A DNA stretch of 64,000 bases from Trichosporon coremiiforme (lineage: Eukaryota > Basidiomycota > Tremellomycetes > Trichosporonales > Trichosporonaceae): assembly GCA_039545355.1 (NCBI GenBank), contig BCJJ01000010.1, positions 1,290,889 to 1,354,888 on the forward strand, written 5' to 3'. Of the stretch, positions 22,057 through 33,793 are shown piece after piece; the stretch's first letter is position 1, and every line of letters starts with the position of its first letter. The translations under genes and the position numbers were made by a program. The notes beneath the pieces were generated by a model, which saw only the letters and a program-made list of their open reading frames with translations, was not told the origin of the DNA and searched no databases.

Positions 22057-22645
22057 GGTCGACGTGGACGTGTACCGGCGAGGCGAGGTGCGTGCGAGGA
22101 GGAGACACACACGTTGTCAGCCTTGTAAGTGCTGGACCCCTAATCTCCCTTCGTGTGACTTGAAAGCTTGGCCAGGCGAGCTGGGTGCGAAGTGCAGCTT
22201 GCTACGCTGGGCAGCACACAGCTGATGCGACTCTGACCGTCGGCGGCAGAAGTGGGTGAGTCAGCTGTGGTCTTGTAAGACTTCGGGCCGACAGGGTCAA
22301 TCAATGTTCATCAGTCTTTGCCTAGCGCTTGACCTGACATGGCCGCCAGCTGCTACCAGGGAATCTCAATGGTGAGTATGTCGGAATCGAGCTGAGGTGG
22401 CAGCGGGCTGGCTCCTACCCCGAAGCGTGGCCGGGCGCAGTCGGAGTGCTCGTCCAAATTCCGCTGCTCGTGTGCTAGCTGCACGCGGGTACCCAGGCCC
22501 CGCGCACATGGCTGGGCACGACAGAGCAGTTTAGATCAGTGACAGTTAGTTGTCTGTCACCCGTTGTTCACCAGTGTTCGCTTTTCGCTTCTGATATACA
22601 TGATGCCTCCCTATATTCTCCCATAGGACCCCCTATCGCGCAGTC
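22057..22645. other. Spacer, possible 5' end of the microexon gene
   Basis: Lies between the 3' end of the phospholipase gene and the putative start of the microexon gene. On the minus strand it has further isolated donor- and acceptor-like sites (for example CAGCTGACTCACC near 22260), so the microexon gene may start farther upstream than annotated. No independent gene is visible. Confidence 0.4.
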
Positions 22646-23080
22646 TTAAGAGCAAGTGCAGTGCTTGGCTGTCCTCTTCATGAAAGCCGAGTCACCTCCG
22701 ACGGCGACGCCGGTGTGGTACGTGGCCGCGCCAGCAAGACACGCCGCCTTGGCGGGGGCCTCGTACCACTTGTCGTAGTTGGTGTTGCACACGTTCTTCA
22801 TGCAGGCGTAGAACGAGTCATCACAGTCGCGCTTCGTGCGGTTACACGTCGAGTAGCAGATGTCGTGCTGGTTGCAGCAGCCCTTGAACTTGCCGTCCGG
22901 CACGCCCGAGCACCCGTTCTGGTCCGGCGCGACGCCCTTCGACTTGGCTGTCTGGCCCGAGGGACAGCGAGAGGGATACCCGCGCGCTTCAAGGTTGGTC
23001 AAGGACAGAGAGCGGTCGGCGGGAGGCAGCGCAAAGGCGACACCGAAGACGGTGATCGGGAGGAGGAGCGAGAGTTTCAT
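22646..23080 (-). CDS. Secreted phospholipase A2-like protein
   Basis: Predicted extracellular calcium-dependent phospholipase A2, releasing the sn-2 fatty acid from phospholipids. Intronless, 144 residues. The start ATG is 23080-23078; residues 1-17 (MKLSLLLPITVFGVAFA) are a signal peptide and the following segment ends in a dibasic-like AR before GYPSRCPSGQTAK, which may be a propeptide junction. The signature GCCNQHDICYSTC contains the paired cysteines and the catalytic His-Asp of secretory PLA2 (CCxxHDxCY), and DGKFKGC may form part of the calcium loop. Downstream CDDSFYACMKNVC matches the second helix with its cysteines and Asp. The C-terminus is AKHCTCS. Many fungi carry such enzymes for nutrition or signalling; its actual role is unknown. 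Confidence 0.85.
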   Translation of the reverse strand: MKLSLLLPITVFGVAFALPPADRSLSLTNLEARGYPSRCPSGQTAKSKGVAPDQNGCSGVPDGKFKGCCNQHDICYSTCNRTKRDCDDSFYACMKNVCNTNYDKWYEAPAKAACLAGAATYHTGVAVGGDSAFMKRTAKHCTCS

Positions 23081-24719
23081 CGTTGGCGGCTGGGGGATGC
23101 GCTTGCCGGATGGGCGCCGAGATGAGATGGCCAAGGTCGTCGAGAGCCAGAGGATACTCCTGTCGTCGTTGTGATTCACCTCAGCTCCATCCGCAGCTTT
23201 ATATCTCTCTCATGTCGGCGAGCAGCCCACTGCATCCTTTGCTTGGCATCCCTTTCGCAAAGTCATGTGCGTGCGGAACATGGTGCACCGCACGGCTCGC
23301 CGTGCATGTCAAGGTCCGGGGCTGTTCATCAGCAGGTAATTCGCCGTACTGAATTGGGAGCGACTGAATTGCACAGAGATGAGCCGAGTGGAGGCGCAAG
23401 CTTGCTTCGGTGCATGCACATGGCTGCGTAACACATGGGTCTCGTAAGTCGCTCACCAGAGTTCTGCTGTGGTGAGCTCGGGGTTCGACAGCGTGACGCA
23501 TCAGCTGACGGCAGGTCCACAGGGAAGCGGAATGGAAGCGAGCAGCGAGCAGCGAGGCAGACCTATGGAGCCCGCCCATGGAGCTTGGAGCGCGCTCGTC
23601 GGAAGGTCGCCGAAGTGGGGCCTCCCTCGTTCGCTAGCTTCGAAGTAGGTCTGTAGGTCGCCGCGTGGTCCGATGGGAAGGCCGAACAAAGTTGGGTAAT
23701 CTTATCAACGTGTGATTCCCATCCGCAGGGCCCCATTGGCGGCCGCTAAACTTCAGAGCACTGGAACTCGATCATAAGACCAGTGTGACAAGGCAGCACA
23801 GACGGAAGAGCGCGGAGTGAGAAGACGAGCGTAACGCTGTGATCACGTTCGCTGAGGTCCCCCCCCCCGGGCGAGTGGAACGAGGTACGCACCATGGTGC
23901 GGAGCACGGGCTTCCTGAAGAACAGAAAGACGGGGGACCTCAACGAAAAGAAGCAAAGGAACGTCCGGGGTACACTCACCGCTCAGCGTTCAGTTACCAA
24001 GGACAATCCAAAACAGGTTCTCACACTTTCCCGCCGCCTATTGCTAACCTCACTCACACCTCAGCGGGCATCAGTAGGACACAAGCGCACGTGCAGAAAG
24101 TCGGGCTTGAAACGTGCTGCATGCTTCCTGCAGCTTACGGGCGATGGACAGAGATCGGTGTGATGGATGGAAGGGAACTCCGGCATCGCGTGGAACAGCC
24201 GGTGGCTCCGTGATGCCGGAATCGCCGGCCGAGCCAAACAACTCCGTACTCCGTCCCTCACGACCGACCACGGATACCCGGCCATTTCAACAACAGCCTT
24301 TGGTAATCATGCTCAAACTCCAACTCTCTCCTCTGCAAGCTATGCATAGAACGCGCTTCGGAAGTAAGCATGCGCATCCGTTGCCTTTGCTTACATGAGG
24401 TCTCCAGGGCAGCTTGGGGCTTGGCTCATGTGCGGTGCGCTGTGATTCGCCCGGTGCCCCGAGAACTCCAATGGGCGCTACGGCCCTAGCTGCCAGCCTT
24501 TGCTGGCATTCGCCTAGCGCCGTGCTACTTGTGTCTAAGCATGTTATTGCTTGCGGAGCGAATTACCTCGCAATTGCTCGCGAATTGCACCGATCAGAAA
24601 GCGCCGAATGAACTCGGCCATGACCAAGTGCTCGTCGGAAAGACCTGTTGAGATCATGGGCGTTCGTCTATTCCTGTCACTCTGCATTCTTTTCGTCCTG
24701 GATCACCCCCCTCTCTCCG

Positions 24720-24767
<48 letters not shown>

Positions 24768-25440
24768 CGTGCCCTAGCCAAGAGGCCGCCAGAAGGCCAC
24801 CAGCGACCTGAACAGACGCCATATGGGCGCCGACGAGATGGCCGGCACCTTCGGCTTGATGGCCAAAGGCCGTGCACCTGCATTCCCGCTTGTTCTGTTG
24901 TCGATTGGTCATAAGTCGCCCTGCACTAAGGCCGCCCTGGCCATCAGCTGTGCGCCGCGCGCGTTTCCTGCTGATCGTGCGCACAGCACTCGATGACGAG
25001 AGGGGGTGGGGAGAATGACAATTCCAGGATGCATTCGACGAATGGGCCAATCAGAGCACGTGGCCAGGGGGGGGGGGCTTGCACGCGCCTGATTTGTTTT
25101 TCGGAGGTGAATTGCACTAGATGGCTGGCAACCTCTTGGAACGGGTGGACGGGTGGTCAGCTGGCGCTTGCTTAGGCACTGGAGCTGAACTGCAAAGGGG
25201 CACTGGGACCAAACAAAGTATGCTTAGGAAACCTCCGAAGACCCAACGTGCCAAGGGCGCACTTTTGGTGCGAGCTCTGCTAGCACCTCGGGTCCTGCGC
25301 ATCCGGACATCTGACTCGAGGGGGGAGGGGGTTTGGTGAGATATAATAACAACAAGGAAGCTGTGCTGTTCTTCTCCCCACACTCCTCTCTCCTCCTTGC
25401 TATTTGCTCTAACTCTTGCAACCCAAAAAACCAGATCATC
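23081..25440. other. Long spacer with homopolymer C tract
   Basis: About 2.4 kb between divergent secreted-protein genes. No open frame shows motifs, and splice-like pairs are scattered without pattern. It contains short C runs near 23860 and the 47-base C run at 24720-24766, plus G-rich patches near 25065 and 25320. The last 60 bases before 25441 (CT-rich, then CAACCCAAAAAACC) look like a yeast core promoter and leader. Confidence 0.5.
24720..24766. repeat. Poly(C) tract, 47 bases
   Basis: An uninterrupted run of 47 C (poly(G) on the other strand), flanked by CTCTCTCCG and GCGTGCCC. True length may differ because such runs are hard to sequence. It could form a G-quadruplex or i-motif in the cell. 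Confidence 0.9.
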
Positions 25441-26321
25441 ATGCACGCTACCGCTGTCCTCTTCGCCGCTGCCGGTCTTGCCGCTTGTGAGTAGACTTCG
25501 GGTTGGTCGGGGAGTCGACTGGGTCGGAGGTCGGGGGTGGGGGCTGTTTACGCAAACGCTGTTTACGCACTCGCACCTGTCTCAGACAGCTCCATTCCAG
25601 TACACTGCTCCATAACCATTCCCGCTCCTCGCTTCGCCCAGAGTTCCATTGCTGACAACAGACGTCGCCGCCGACGACAACTGCAACGACAAGTGCCAGG
25701 GCTACCAGACGTGGATGTCGTCTTGTGCCGGCTACGAGCCCTCGGGCTCTGGATGGAGCGACGAGTGCACCTCGTTCTGCACTGACGTGAGTGCCCCAAG
25801 GCGAGGTGCGCGAGCGCCGAGCCTGTTTCCTATTCAGCTAGTGAAGGGTGGCTTGGGACTGGGATCTGGTCGAGCTCGATCGAGCGTGACATGACGGCTG
25901 GCGATAAGATAGGGCGTGCGCGTGCGTGACGCACAGTTCCCCTCTTACCCTACCTCCCTCCTCCCTCCTCCCTGCTCTCCCTCTCCCTCCCCCACTCCCA
26001 TCATCCCTCACCTTCCCCCCAGTACTTTCCCCATTCCTCGCCGCTCAATATGGAGCCCAGCTGACAGCCCAGTCGAAAAAGTCGGACCAGTACAAGGAGT
26101 GCACGCAGTGTCTCTCGGAGAAGAACGGCCAGGACGCGGCGACGCTGAACGGGTCCCTGAACCGCCTCTGCGCCCAGGTGTCGCAGGTCAAGTCGCTCAG
26201 CGCGTCCGCCAGCAAGACGGGCAAGGACGCCAAGAAGACTGATGACAAGAATGCTGCTGGCCGTATCGGGGCCTCTGTCGGTGTCGTTGCCGCCGCCGGT
26301 GTTCTCGCCTCGCTGTTCTAG
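25441..26321 (+). CDS. Small secreted cysteine protein, probably GPI-anchored
   Basis: Unrecognised fungal surface protein of 139 residues. Three exons, 25441-25486, 25662-25786 and 26073-26321, keep phase; the last acceptor is the typical GCTGACAGCCCAG. The product starts with a signal peptide (MHATAVLFAAAGLAAYVAAD). Cysteines follow in a spaced pattern: CNDKC, SSCAGY, DECTSFC, ECTQCL and LC, eight to nine in all and probably disulfide-bonded. A Ser/Ala/Lys-rich stretch (SLSASASKTGKDAKK) and a C-terminal hydrophobic segment (IGASVGVVAAAGVLASLF) after small residues fit a GPI signal. The long third intron region (25787-26072) is CT-rich. Such proteins are common, fast-evolving cell-wall components in basidiomycete yeasts; function unknown. 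Confidence 0.75.
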
Positions 26322-27146
26322 CTGTTCTGAACACATCTCATCTCTCTTCCTGCCCCAATGCTCCAGTCTCGTATCTGCTCGACAACCCCCCGAAAGGATC
26401 TAGGAATGCGCCGTCTTTGGAGTCTCGGACCGCCGCAGTGATTGAACACTGAGGACGCTTGTACTTTGTTGTTTTGACCATGTATTTTATCACCATTGCT
26501 CTGGCTGCACGCCGACAACATAACCCATATCACAAAGGCTTGTTTGGTTCCTTCCCCTTGTTTCGACTTTACTTGGCACATTCTGCTTTTGCTTCCGCCC
26601 GGCCACCCGATTCGAGGACCTGGCTGCCCTGGCTGGCCACCGAAGCTATCTGTCTCGTAAGCCACGCCCAGCTCCCCGGTTCGCCGGCTCACGGTCAACT
26701 CACAGTCAGCACGCCCCGTCTCCTCCCTACCGATCGCGTACTGCCCGATCATCCTCGCTGCCCGCTTCGTTCTTCTGGTCAGTCTCGACTACCCGGATCT
26801 CAAGCCTCGCTCCGCCCACCTCGGTCCGCCTCCCGCGCACAACTCGCTCTGTTCGTTGTGCTCGTTGCGCTCGTTGTGCGGTACAAGTAACATGGCAATG
26901 TCTGTCGTGGTGCATGAAGGTTTCACGGCGTGAAGGAATGTCGGTGTACTATGGTATACGTCTAGAATGTGTTTGCGTGGCACGGTGGCAGTGTGGGCAG
27001 CGGCTTGCGCTGCCTTGCTGCGTGGAGCAGCGCTTCCGAGGTGCCAGCATACTCGCGCAAGTTCGCAGCGGGCTCCGCGGCGAACTCAGAGCCGCGCGCC
27101 TCGTCACTGCGCCCGACGCACGCGCAGCCTCGCTTCGCTCGGCCAC
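26322..27146. other. Convergent spacer
   Basis: About 825 bases between the 3' ends of the cysteine-protein gene and the S28 peptidase gene. It has an AT-richer patch near 26455-26560 and no supported gene. Open frames seen here on either strand are antisense noise or run into the peptidase gene. Confidence 0.5.
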
Positions 27147-29171
27147 TTAGAGGACACGAATCCTCTGGCGCTTATGGATCGAGCGGCGCCCGGGCTTCTT
27201 CCAATCGTTGAGCCAGGCCTTGACGATGCCCATCTGGAAGTTGTGCGTGTTGCGGATGAGGTCGGGCTCGGGATCGTTTCCGCTGCTGCCGCCGCCAGAA
27301 TCGATGGACGCGTAGCCCTGCGAGTCCCAGCAGTGACCTCCACCGGGAATGAGGTACTGCGCCTGGCTGGTCGTGTTGGGGCGGTTCACGCCCTCGGCGT
27401 TGGGCATGGCGGGGCGCCAGGGGTCCTGCTCGCCGGCGGTGAAGAGGACGCGCTCGACATTGATCTCGCGCCCGCCGTGGCAGTTGACCTTGTCCGTGTC
27501 GGGGCGGTCGGGGATCTGGAACTTGGAGCCAGCGGGGAACGACTGACGGCACACCCGGTGGTGCACGTCGTACGTCAGGTGCTTGGACAGCACGCCGCCC
27601 TCCTTCGCCGGTCCGAAGAAGTAGCCGAACTCGGTGCACTGCTGCCAGATCCACGGGCGCCACGTGTCGCGCAGCGTGTCGGCCTTGCGCTTCTCGGCCG
27701 CGGGGCTGCCGTCAGACGTGTCGTAGCACTCGGCGAGGGTGCTCTCGTTGCGGCCGCACGAGCCCGTGTTGCGGATCCAGACACGCGTCGCGTTGGCATA
27801 GTTGACGACGGCGCCGGGCACCTCGGAGCCGGCGACCTGGATCGGCTTCGTGTCCTGCTGCAGCGTCCTGCAGAACGCGTCGGGGATGGAAGCCGTGCCG
27901 GAGGGAATGGAGCGCTTCTGGAACTGCAGCGGCCAGCGGAGGAAGTAGGCAAAATCGTCGTTCTTGAGGGTGGCAGCACCGAAGAGCGACTTCATGGCGG
28001 GAGCCTTCTTCTCGTCGTCGAGCCACTCGTCGATGACCTTGATCGCGCCCTGGATACCCTTGACGCACTCCTGGTTGTAGTAGTACTTCTGGAACGCGTC
28101 GTAGTACTGCGGGAACTCGTCGATGGCCTGCGTGACGGCGCTGCCGGCGACGGCACCGAAGACGAGGTCAGGGTACTGCTGGCGCATGAACGCGGCCTTG
28201 GCACCGGGGTACGAGCAGCCCTGGTAGATCCATGGGACATTGTTGGGCTTGAACGTATCGGCGTTGGCGCCCTCGACGGTGACGCCCTCGGGCAGCTTGA
28301 AGTTGCGGATGAAGTTGGCCGAGTCTTCGAGCGACTCCTGCAGGGTCAGGAAGCGCATGTTGTCGGTCGAGAACGAGTCGAGCGGCGTCGACTGGCCGTA
28401 ATAGCGGTGCTCGAGGACGATGCCGAGGCCGTGCGTCGCAGCCATGAGGTGGTGCAGCAGACCCTTCTTCATGTAGTACGTCGAGCCCGAGGCCTCCGAC
28501 TCGCCGGCGTCGTGCAGGATGACGGCGCCACCGGCCTTCCACTCCTTGGTCGCGACCCAATAGCGCTGGCAGAAGGTGCCCTTCTCGCTGTCGTCAAAGT
28601 GGGACACCTTCTGGTCGAAGCAGAAGGGGCCCTGAACAGCGTCGGCGTCGTCAGCGGGGCTGTCGGCCGGCTGCTCGTCGAGCGCGTTGATGTACGAGTC
28701 GACCTCGGGGTTGAGCTCGCCGTCGTCAGCCATGTGCTGGTACACGGAGAGGTAGCCGTTGTCGAGGAGCGACTTGCCGAGCTCGGCGTTTGAGCCGAAG
28801 AGTTTGGGGAGCTTCTCGATGTCGTGGAAGAACTGTTGCTGGAGCTTGCGGACGTCCTCGGCAATCTCCTTCAGCGCACCGTCGACGGTGCTCTTAAGCT
28901 GCTCAGTCAGGTTCTTCGTGAGCTCGCCAATGGTCTGGACGTCGACGTGGGACCCGCCGCTCGTCTTGGTCTTGACAGGACCCTTGCCGTCCGTGGACCA
29001 GGTATAGTTGTACGACCAGGACGACGACACGTTGTAGCCCGAGACGCCAGAGCCGTTGTTGTCGATGTGCTTGTACGTCTGAACTGTGTCGGGAAGGGGT
29101 GGGACAGAGGGGGGCGCCGCCTGGGCGGTGGCCGCCGCAACGAGCAGCGGCAGAAGGGTGTTCGCGAGCAT
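27147..29171 (-). CDS. Secreted serine peptidase, family S28 (prolyl carboxypeptidase-like)
   Basis: Secreted peptidase of the S28 family, which cleaves at proline residues and includes lysosomal Pro-X carboxypeptidase and fungal acid prolyl endopeptidases. A single 674-residue exon, longer than the usual 500-560. A signal peptide (MLANTLLPLLVAAATAQAA) precedes a Ser/Tyr-rich stretch and a helical insert (LTEQLKSTVDGALKEIAEDV to HDIEKLPKLFG) of about 100 residues not typical of the family. The peptidase domain starts near FCFDQKVSHFDDSEKGTFCQ, matching the QPLDHF.....TFxQRY pattern, followed by LEHRYYGQSTP. The nucleophile motif is YQGCSYPGAKAA, with Ser kept. FTAGEQDPWRP carries the Asp and IPGGGHCWD the His. 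It ends with a basic tail (KRQRIRVL). The triad looks intact. Start chosen at the first ATG before the signal peptide. Confidence 0.88.
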   Translation of the reverse strand: MLANTLLPLLVAAATAQAAPPSVPPLPDTVQTYKHIDNNGSGVSGYNVSSSWSYNYTWSTDGKGPVKTKTSGGSHVDVQTIGELTKNLTEQLKSTVDGALKEIAEDVRKLQQQFFHDIEKLPKLFGSNAELGKSLLDNGYLSVYQHMADDGELNPEVDSYINALDEQPADSPADDADAVQGPFCFDQKVSHFDDSEKGTFCQRYWVATKEWKAGGAVILHDAGESEASGSTYYMKKGLLHHLMAATHGLGIVLEHRYYGQSTPLDSFSTDNMRFLTLQESLEDSANFIRNFKLPEGVTVEGANADTFKPNNVPWIYQGCSYPGAKAAFMRQQYPDLVFGAVAGSAVTQAIDEFPQYYDAFQKYYYNQECVKGIQGAIKVIDEWLDDEKKAPAMKSLFGAATLKNDDFAYFLRWPLQFQKRSIPSGTASIPDAFCRTLQQDTKPIQVAGSEVPGAVVNYANATRVWIRNTGSCGRNESTLAECYDTSDGSPAAEKRKADTLRDTWRPWIWQQCTEFGYFFGPAKEGGVLSKHLTYDVHHRVCRQSFPAGSKFQIPDRPDTDKVNCHGGREINVERVLFTAGEQDPWRPAMPNAEGVNRPNTTSQAQYLIPGGGHCWDSQGYASIDSGGGSSGNDPEPDLIRNTHNFQMGIVKAWLNDWKKPGRRSIHKRQRIRVL

Positions 29172-29425
29172 TACTGGTGGTGATACAAAAGAATGTCGGC
29201 TGTTGAACAGTGATGAGAGAATCTAGAATCTATAAAGTGTATTGTTATGAGGGGCGTCAGTCGATGGGGCGGGTCGAGTGACGGTCGTACAGGAGAGGTC
29301 GGCGAGGACGAGGCGACTAGACGTCGATGTCGGTCGAATGTCGATCGTGTCTCNNNNNNNNNNNNNNNNNNNNNNNNNNNNNNNNNNNNNNNNNNNNNNN
29401 NNNNNNNNNNNNNNNNNNNNNNNNN

Positions 29426-29457
<32 letters not shown>

Positions 29458-32400
29458 GGAAGTTGTCGAGGTCGGAAGTCGGTGCGTCGGTGGCGGAGTC
29501 GTCGTCGTCGCTCTGCTCGACCGGTCGAAAAGAAGGACAAGGGAAGAAAGGGGAGGGAGAAGGAGAGAAAGATGGGAGAGAGAAGAGAGAAGAGAGAAGG
29601 GCGTAGTGCATCAGTATTAAACACGGGTTGCTGGGTGCTCTCGATCTGCGGAGGCTAGCATCTGTCGTCGCCAAGTGTGTGCGGTGGGTGTGTGCATTGT
29701 GTCTGTGTCCGCGTCTTACGTCGTGCGCTTGATGCTTCCCTTTGCCCCGTTCCCTGACAGTTCCTGAGGAGAACGGCTCATACCCTGCAAGTTCCTCTTA
29801 AGGTTTCCTCCTCCGTTCCTGACAGAGTTTGCGCGCGACCCGTAGCCTGCATAGCCTGCCGCTTTGGAGCAAAGCAGACGTGCAGACTTGCAGACGTGAC
29901 GCGCCAGGTGCTGCTAGCTGCGAAGGAAGAGTGAGTGTCTGACGGTCTCGCGGTCGACCAGCCTGCCACAGTCAGCCAGAACTGGCCACATGGGCAGGGG
30001 CGCAGTGGCGCAGCGCTAAGCAACACATTAGTGTCGCCATACGTTTCCAATGACGCCAGAATGCGCGCCGTGTATGGATGGCAGCTGCGCGAATCCTAGA
30101 TCAACCACCAAAAGCAGGGCCAACAGGGCTAACAGGGATACCGACAACGGGGAAGGAATCGTGAGTAGCGGTGAGTTCCAAGCGTGAGTGATTGCGCGGG
30201 TGCTGGCGGGTGCTGGCGGGCGCAGTAAGAGCAATCAATCGGTGGTAGCGCGAGCTCTGCTCGTGTCCTGGAGCCAGGGAGGACAGGCGGGCGGCGATCG
30301 TCGCCCCCCTCTGCCCCCTCTCTGCCCCTCTCCTGCCCGCAGTCCGAGCGAACACAGCGCCGCAAGCACCAGGTCGGGCGGACGTACGCAGTGTCAGCCT
30401 GTACCGTAGATGCCCGCGCGGTTGAGCGTTCGCTTTCGCGACAGGCTGCAGCTTTGTCTTGAATGGGACCGGGTTCAGCGGGTTCACCGGTTTTTCGCAG
30501 CACTCGGTGCGCTAGTGTGCGTAGCGCTTCTTGGCACTATGCACACTCCCATGCACCCACCCTCACTCTTTCACGCAAGGAAGCAAGGGGGTTAGCCGAA
30601 CCTTGCAGCGTGGCCCGAGTGTGCCGGATAGACTGACGGCATGCACGGTGGGGGTTGTGTGTGCAAGGCAGCCGTGAAGTAGAGGCAATTGAGGCAAGTG
30701 CGTCGGCCGGCCGGTCCCGGAATGCAGGAGGGGTCGCTGGATCCGGAAGGCATCAGACCCAAGGACGCACTCACCACATTCGGACTATGAAACCGTAGTC
30801 AGTCCGCTGGCTGACGTACAGGAAAAGCACAGGACACGGACCCTTCCGCTGCCACCCGGGCCGCCCTGCAATTTGATCATTTCCAGTTCTTAGACACCCC
30901 GTTTGGTGTGTACCACGAGTAGTCACCTCTGCATACGACGAGTTCGGCCGGGTGTTCAACAACCGCTTCGCAGTATGGCGTCTGGCTGAATGAGATGCAT
31001 TAAATGAGCACAGTTTGCACAGTTCGCCAAGCATGCTCGGCCTCAAGCAGTTCTATGTTCCTTCACAGCGCTCAGTACCTCTGACGCGAGGTACGAAGGG
31101 ACGGAGCACCGAGCAAGCCCACCGAGCGTCCACCACGCACTCCTACGGCCCTGTCCTCACCAAACACCAAACACCCAGCAGCCAGCAGCCAGGGCAGAGC
31201 CCACTCTAAGGGAGAGTTAAGGAGCGTTGCAGGTCGAATAAGCGGGACGAGGCAAAACGTAATACCCTCCCCAGGTTCCCCCCCCTGGGCTGCCAGTGTA
31301 CAACTCTAATTGCACCTTGAAAATGAAATGGGGTTGTCGCCAGCCTATGCAGCCCATGCAGCCCATGGCGCCGGCCGGCACTCCGTCCCCATTCGCTGGG
31401 CACTGGCGGCCGGCCTGTCGGGCACTGAGGACGGGGGCGTCAGCGGCGCTCGCTGCGCGGATTGCACGGCGAAACTTGGCCGAACATCAGACGCGTATGC
31501 ATACAGCTCAGGAAGTAAGTAACCAGGCAAGCATACCGATCTCGCTCTGTCCTGTAAAACTCCTGGTATCCTGAGGCGTCTGCCTGGCATTACCAGTTGA
31601 AGAAAAGCTCCGAGCTCGGGCTCTGGCAAAGTTGCTGAACCGTCAGGTCGAGCGACTCGCTGACGGGATATGCAGGTGTACGACCAGTCTCGGTGCTCAA
31701 GCCGAATGGCCACGAGGAACCAACGGACGCACCGGTCGTCTGGCTCGATGTGGCTCACATTAATCGTCGTTTGATGCTGCGCCTGCGCCGAGGAATGGAC
31801 AGCCCGTAATGAACGTGACCCACACCGCGTGGGCTCTACCGACAGACGTTCGGTTTGATCGGCATGGTGATCGGTCAACCACCCCACCCAGCAGACAACC
31901 TCAGGTGGGCGAGTGTCACGTTGTCCCGCGCCCCTTCTCAGTGCGTCAGTTGGGTCGGCGTCGCGCTGCGCGCTGCGCGCTGCTTGCGGTGTTGCATTGC
32001 TGCAGCGCTACAAGGAGCGACAACCAACAGACATCACATGCACCACCGCTGAGCAGCGATCTGTGCGTACGGCTCATTCGGCTCATTCGGCGCAAAGCAC
32101 ATGCTGCACTCCGCATGCTGCACTGCGCCCACTTCGCTCCTCGTGAAGAATGAGGTGAGTGTCCCACCGCCGATTCCAACTCGGTACAGCAAAGGCACAC
32201 CGTGCGGCCAGGTACAGCGAGCTACCACATCCCCGTCTCCTGCATGCTCCTTCCATTAGCACGTCGCGCCTGTGAGCGTGGGGAGATGGGCGTTTGGGAA
32301 CAGCTTGCCATCTTGCGCTGTTATGGCATGGGAGGCGAGAGTGCGATGTCGAACAGGCAACTTCCAAGCAACTAGCTCAAGATGAGGCTATCAGGCACCG

Positions 32401-33793
32401 AGCAGAGAACGAAGCAAGTCACGCTGTGAGAGCTGAACTCTATTCCGAACTCTACCGCCGCTGGAATGCCCGTCTCTAGCACGGGCTGCGGTGTGCTTTC
32501 TGCGCTTCTGCACTGCCAGCCGCGAAGGTCAGCCGTCTTCGAACGAGCAAAACGAGCACACGAACGGTCATCCAAAGGTCGTCGTTCGATCACGCCAGTT
32601 CCGGGCTACTTCCATGCTTTCGAAGGCGTCGCACATGGCGCCGGGGGGCCACTCGGCTGTTGACGGATGATGGTCGTCGAGCTGGACACGAGCCGTGTTG
32701 TCTGTTCGCATGCTGCAGCTCTCACATTCTCACAACCGACGACCTTTGGTCGGACATGCTCTGCGTTCCCCGCCGTCTGGCGGCCAGCGGCCGGTCCGAC
32801 AAGCAGCAGTGCCGCTCCGGGTGACGCCTTAGCACAATGGCTCAGCAGCGGATCGAGGCTGAACTCATGCGGAGCTCCCCCGCTAACAAATATTCCGAGA
32901 CCAGTTTAACTACGTCGAGCCGCCATAGCAGACTGGACTTCGCCTTAGCCTTCTAAGGAGCCCCAAGGGGCATCTCCTCCAACATTGGGCTGACACGCAG
33001 GTCGGGAAGAGGACCACGTCCGGGCGCTCACCCCGGCGAGAGCATCATGTGTGGAATGGTGGAATGACAGTTCGCTTGCTCTTGAGGTGGAGGGGCGCTG
33101 TCGTGAGAAAGGTTGAAACTAGCGAAGACAGTGTCCGACTTCGATTGCCCCCCGAAGAAGAAGAGTTAAACGTAGGGAGAGGCAGTCTCCGACGTCGACT
33201 TATCGCCAAAGACAGAGGAGGTGACTCGCAGCGTGTCAGTGCGTGTGGAGGCGGACCACTTCGGTTCCGCTCAAGTTTAGGATCGAAGTCGGGGGAAGAG
33301 CGAGATGCCTGTTGGGGCGAACGCGATTGTGCCAGTCAGTTGCAGGTTAGAAGTGATATCAGTGTGACGCGGGCGGCCAAGCTTCGGACCTGAAGCGAGA
33401 GTGCGTGCGTGCGCCTGCCTCTCGAACCGCTGATGCTCCTGACATTTCCCGAGCAGGACGACAGCGCCCAGCTGCACTGACTGCCGAGACAAGATGTCTC
33501 GGCGTTCGCATACCTGTGACTTCTGATCCATGCATCTCCAAGAGCCGACCGGAGGCCAGAGCAAAGTCGTGGCGCTGAGCTCTTCGGGGGGACAGGGGAC
33601 CGGCACGAGATTGGCGAGAGTTGGGAGATAGGCGAGCGGCTTGACATCAAAGAGTTTCGAGGAGAGCGCTGATGCATACATCGCATGGGGCACCTGCGTT
33701 CTGCCGTCGTAGCCGGAGTCAAAGGTCAGAGACGGAATCAGCGTCCCTCGATGGAGAGGAGGGAGAGCGAGGGAGAGGACTGTGGCTCGTCGC
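29172..33793. other. Long gene-poor stretch with assembly gap
   Basis: About 4.6 kb without a gene I can support. It starts with the peptidase promoter and a 72-base N gap (29354-29425) followed by a G run. Elsewhere there are only short overlapping frames in both directions, some with direct repeats such as CAGCCTATGCAGCCCATGCAG near 31345 and GCTCATTCGGCTCATTCGG near 32070. None has conserved motifs, phase-consistent exons or terminal repeats that would show a mobile element. Confidence 0.5.
29354..29456. repeat. Assembly gap of 72 N plus poly(G) tract of 31
   Basis: Positions 29354-29425 are N and 29426-29456 are all G. The gap abuts the homopolymer, so the assembler or the reads most likely failed on it. 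On the minus strand this lies upstream of the S28 peptidase start, so the true promoter length is unknown. Confidence 0.9.

Noticed and set aside
26967..28793. A 608-codon plus-strand open frame across the peptidase gene
   Set aside because: Antisense shadow of the S28 gene, whose catalytic motifs are all present on the minus strand.
31345..31887. A 180-codon minus-strand frame in the 29-34 kb spacer
   Set aside because: No motif, no splice structure and competing frames on the other strand; base use is not coding-like.
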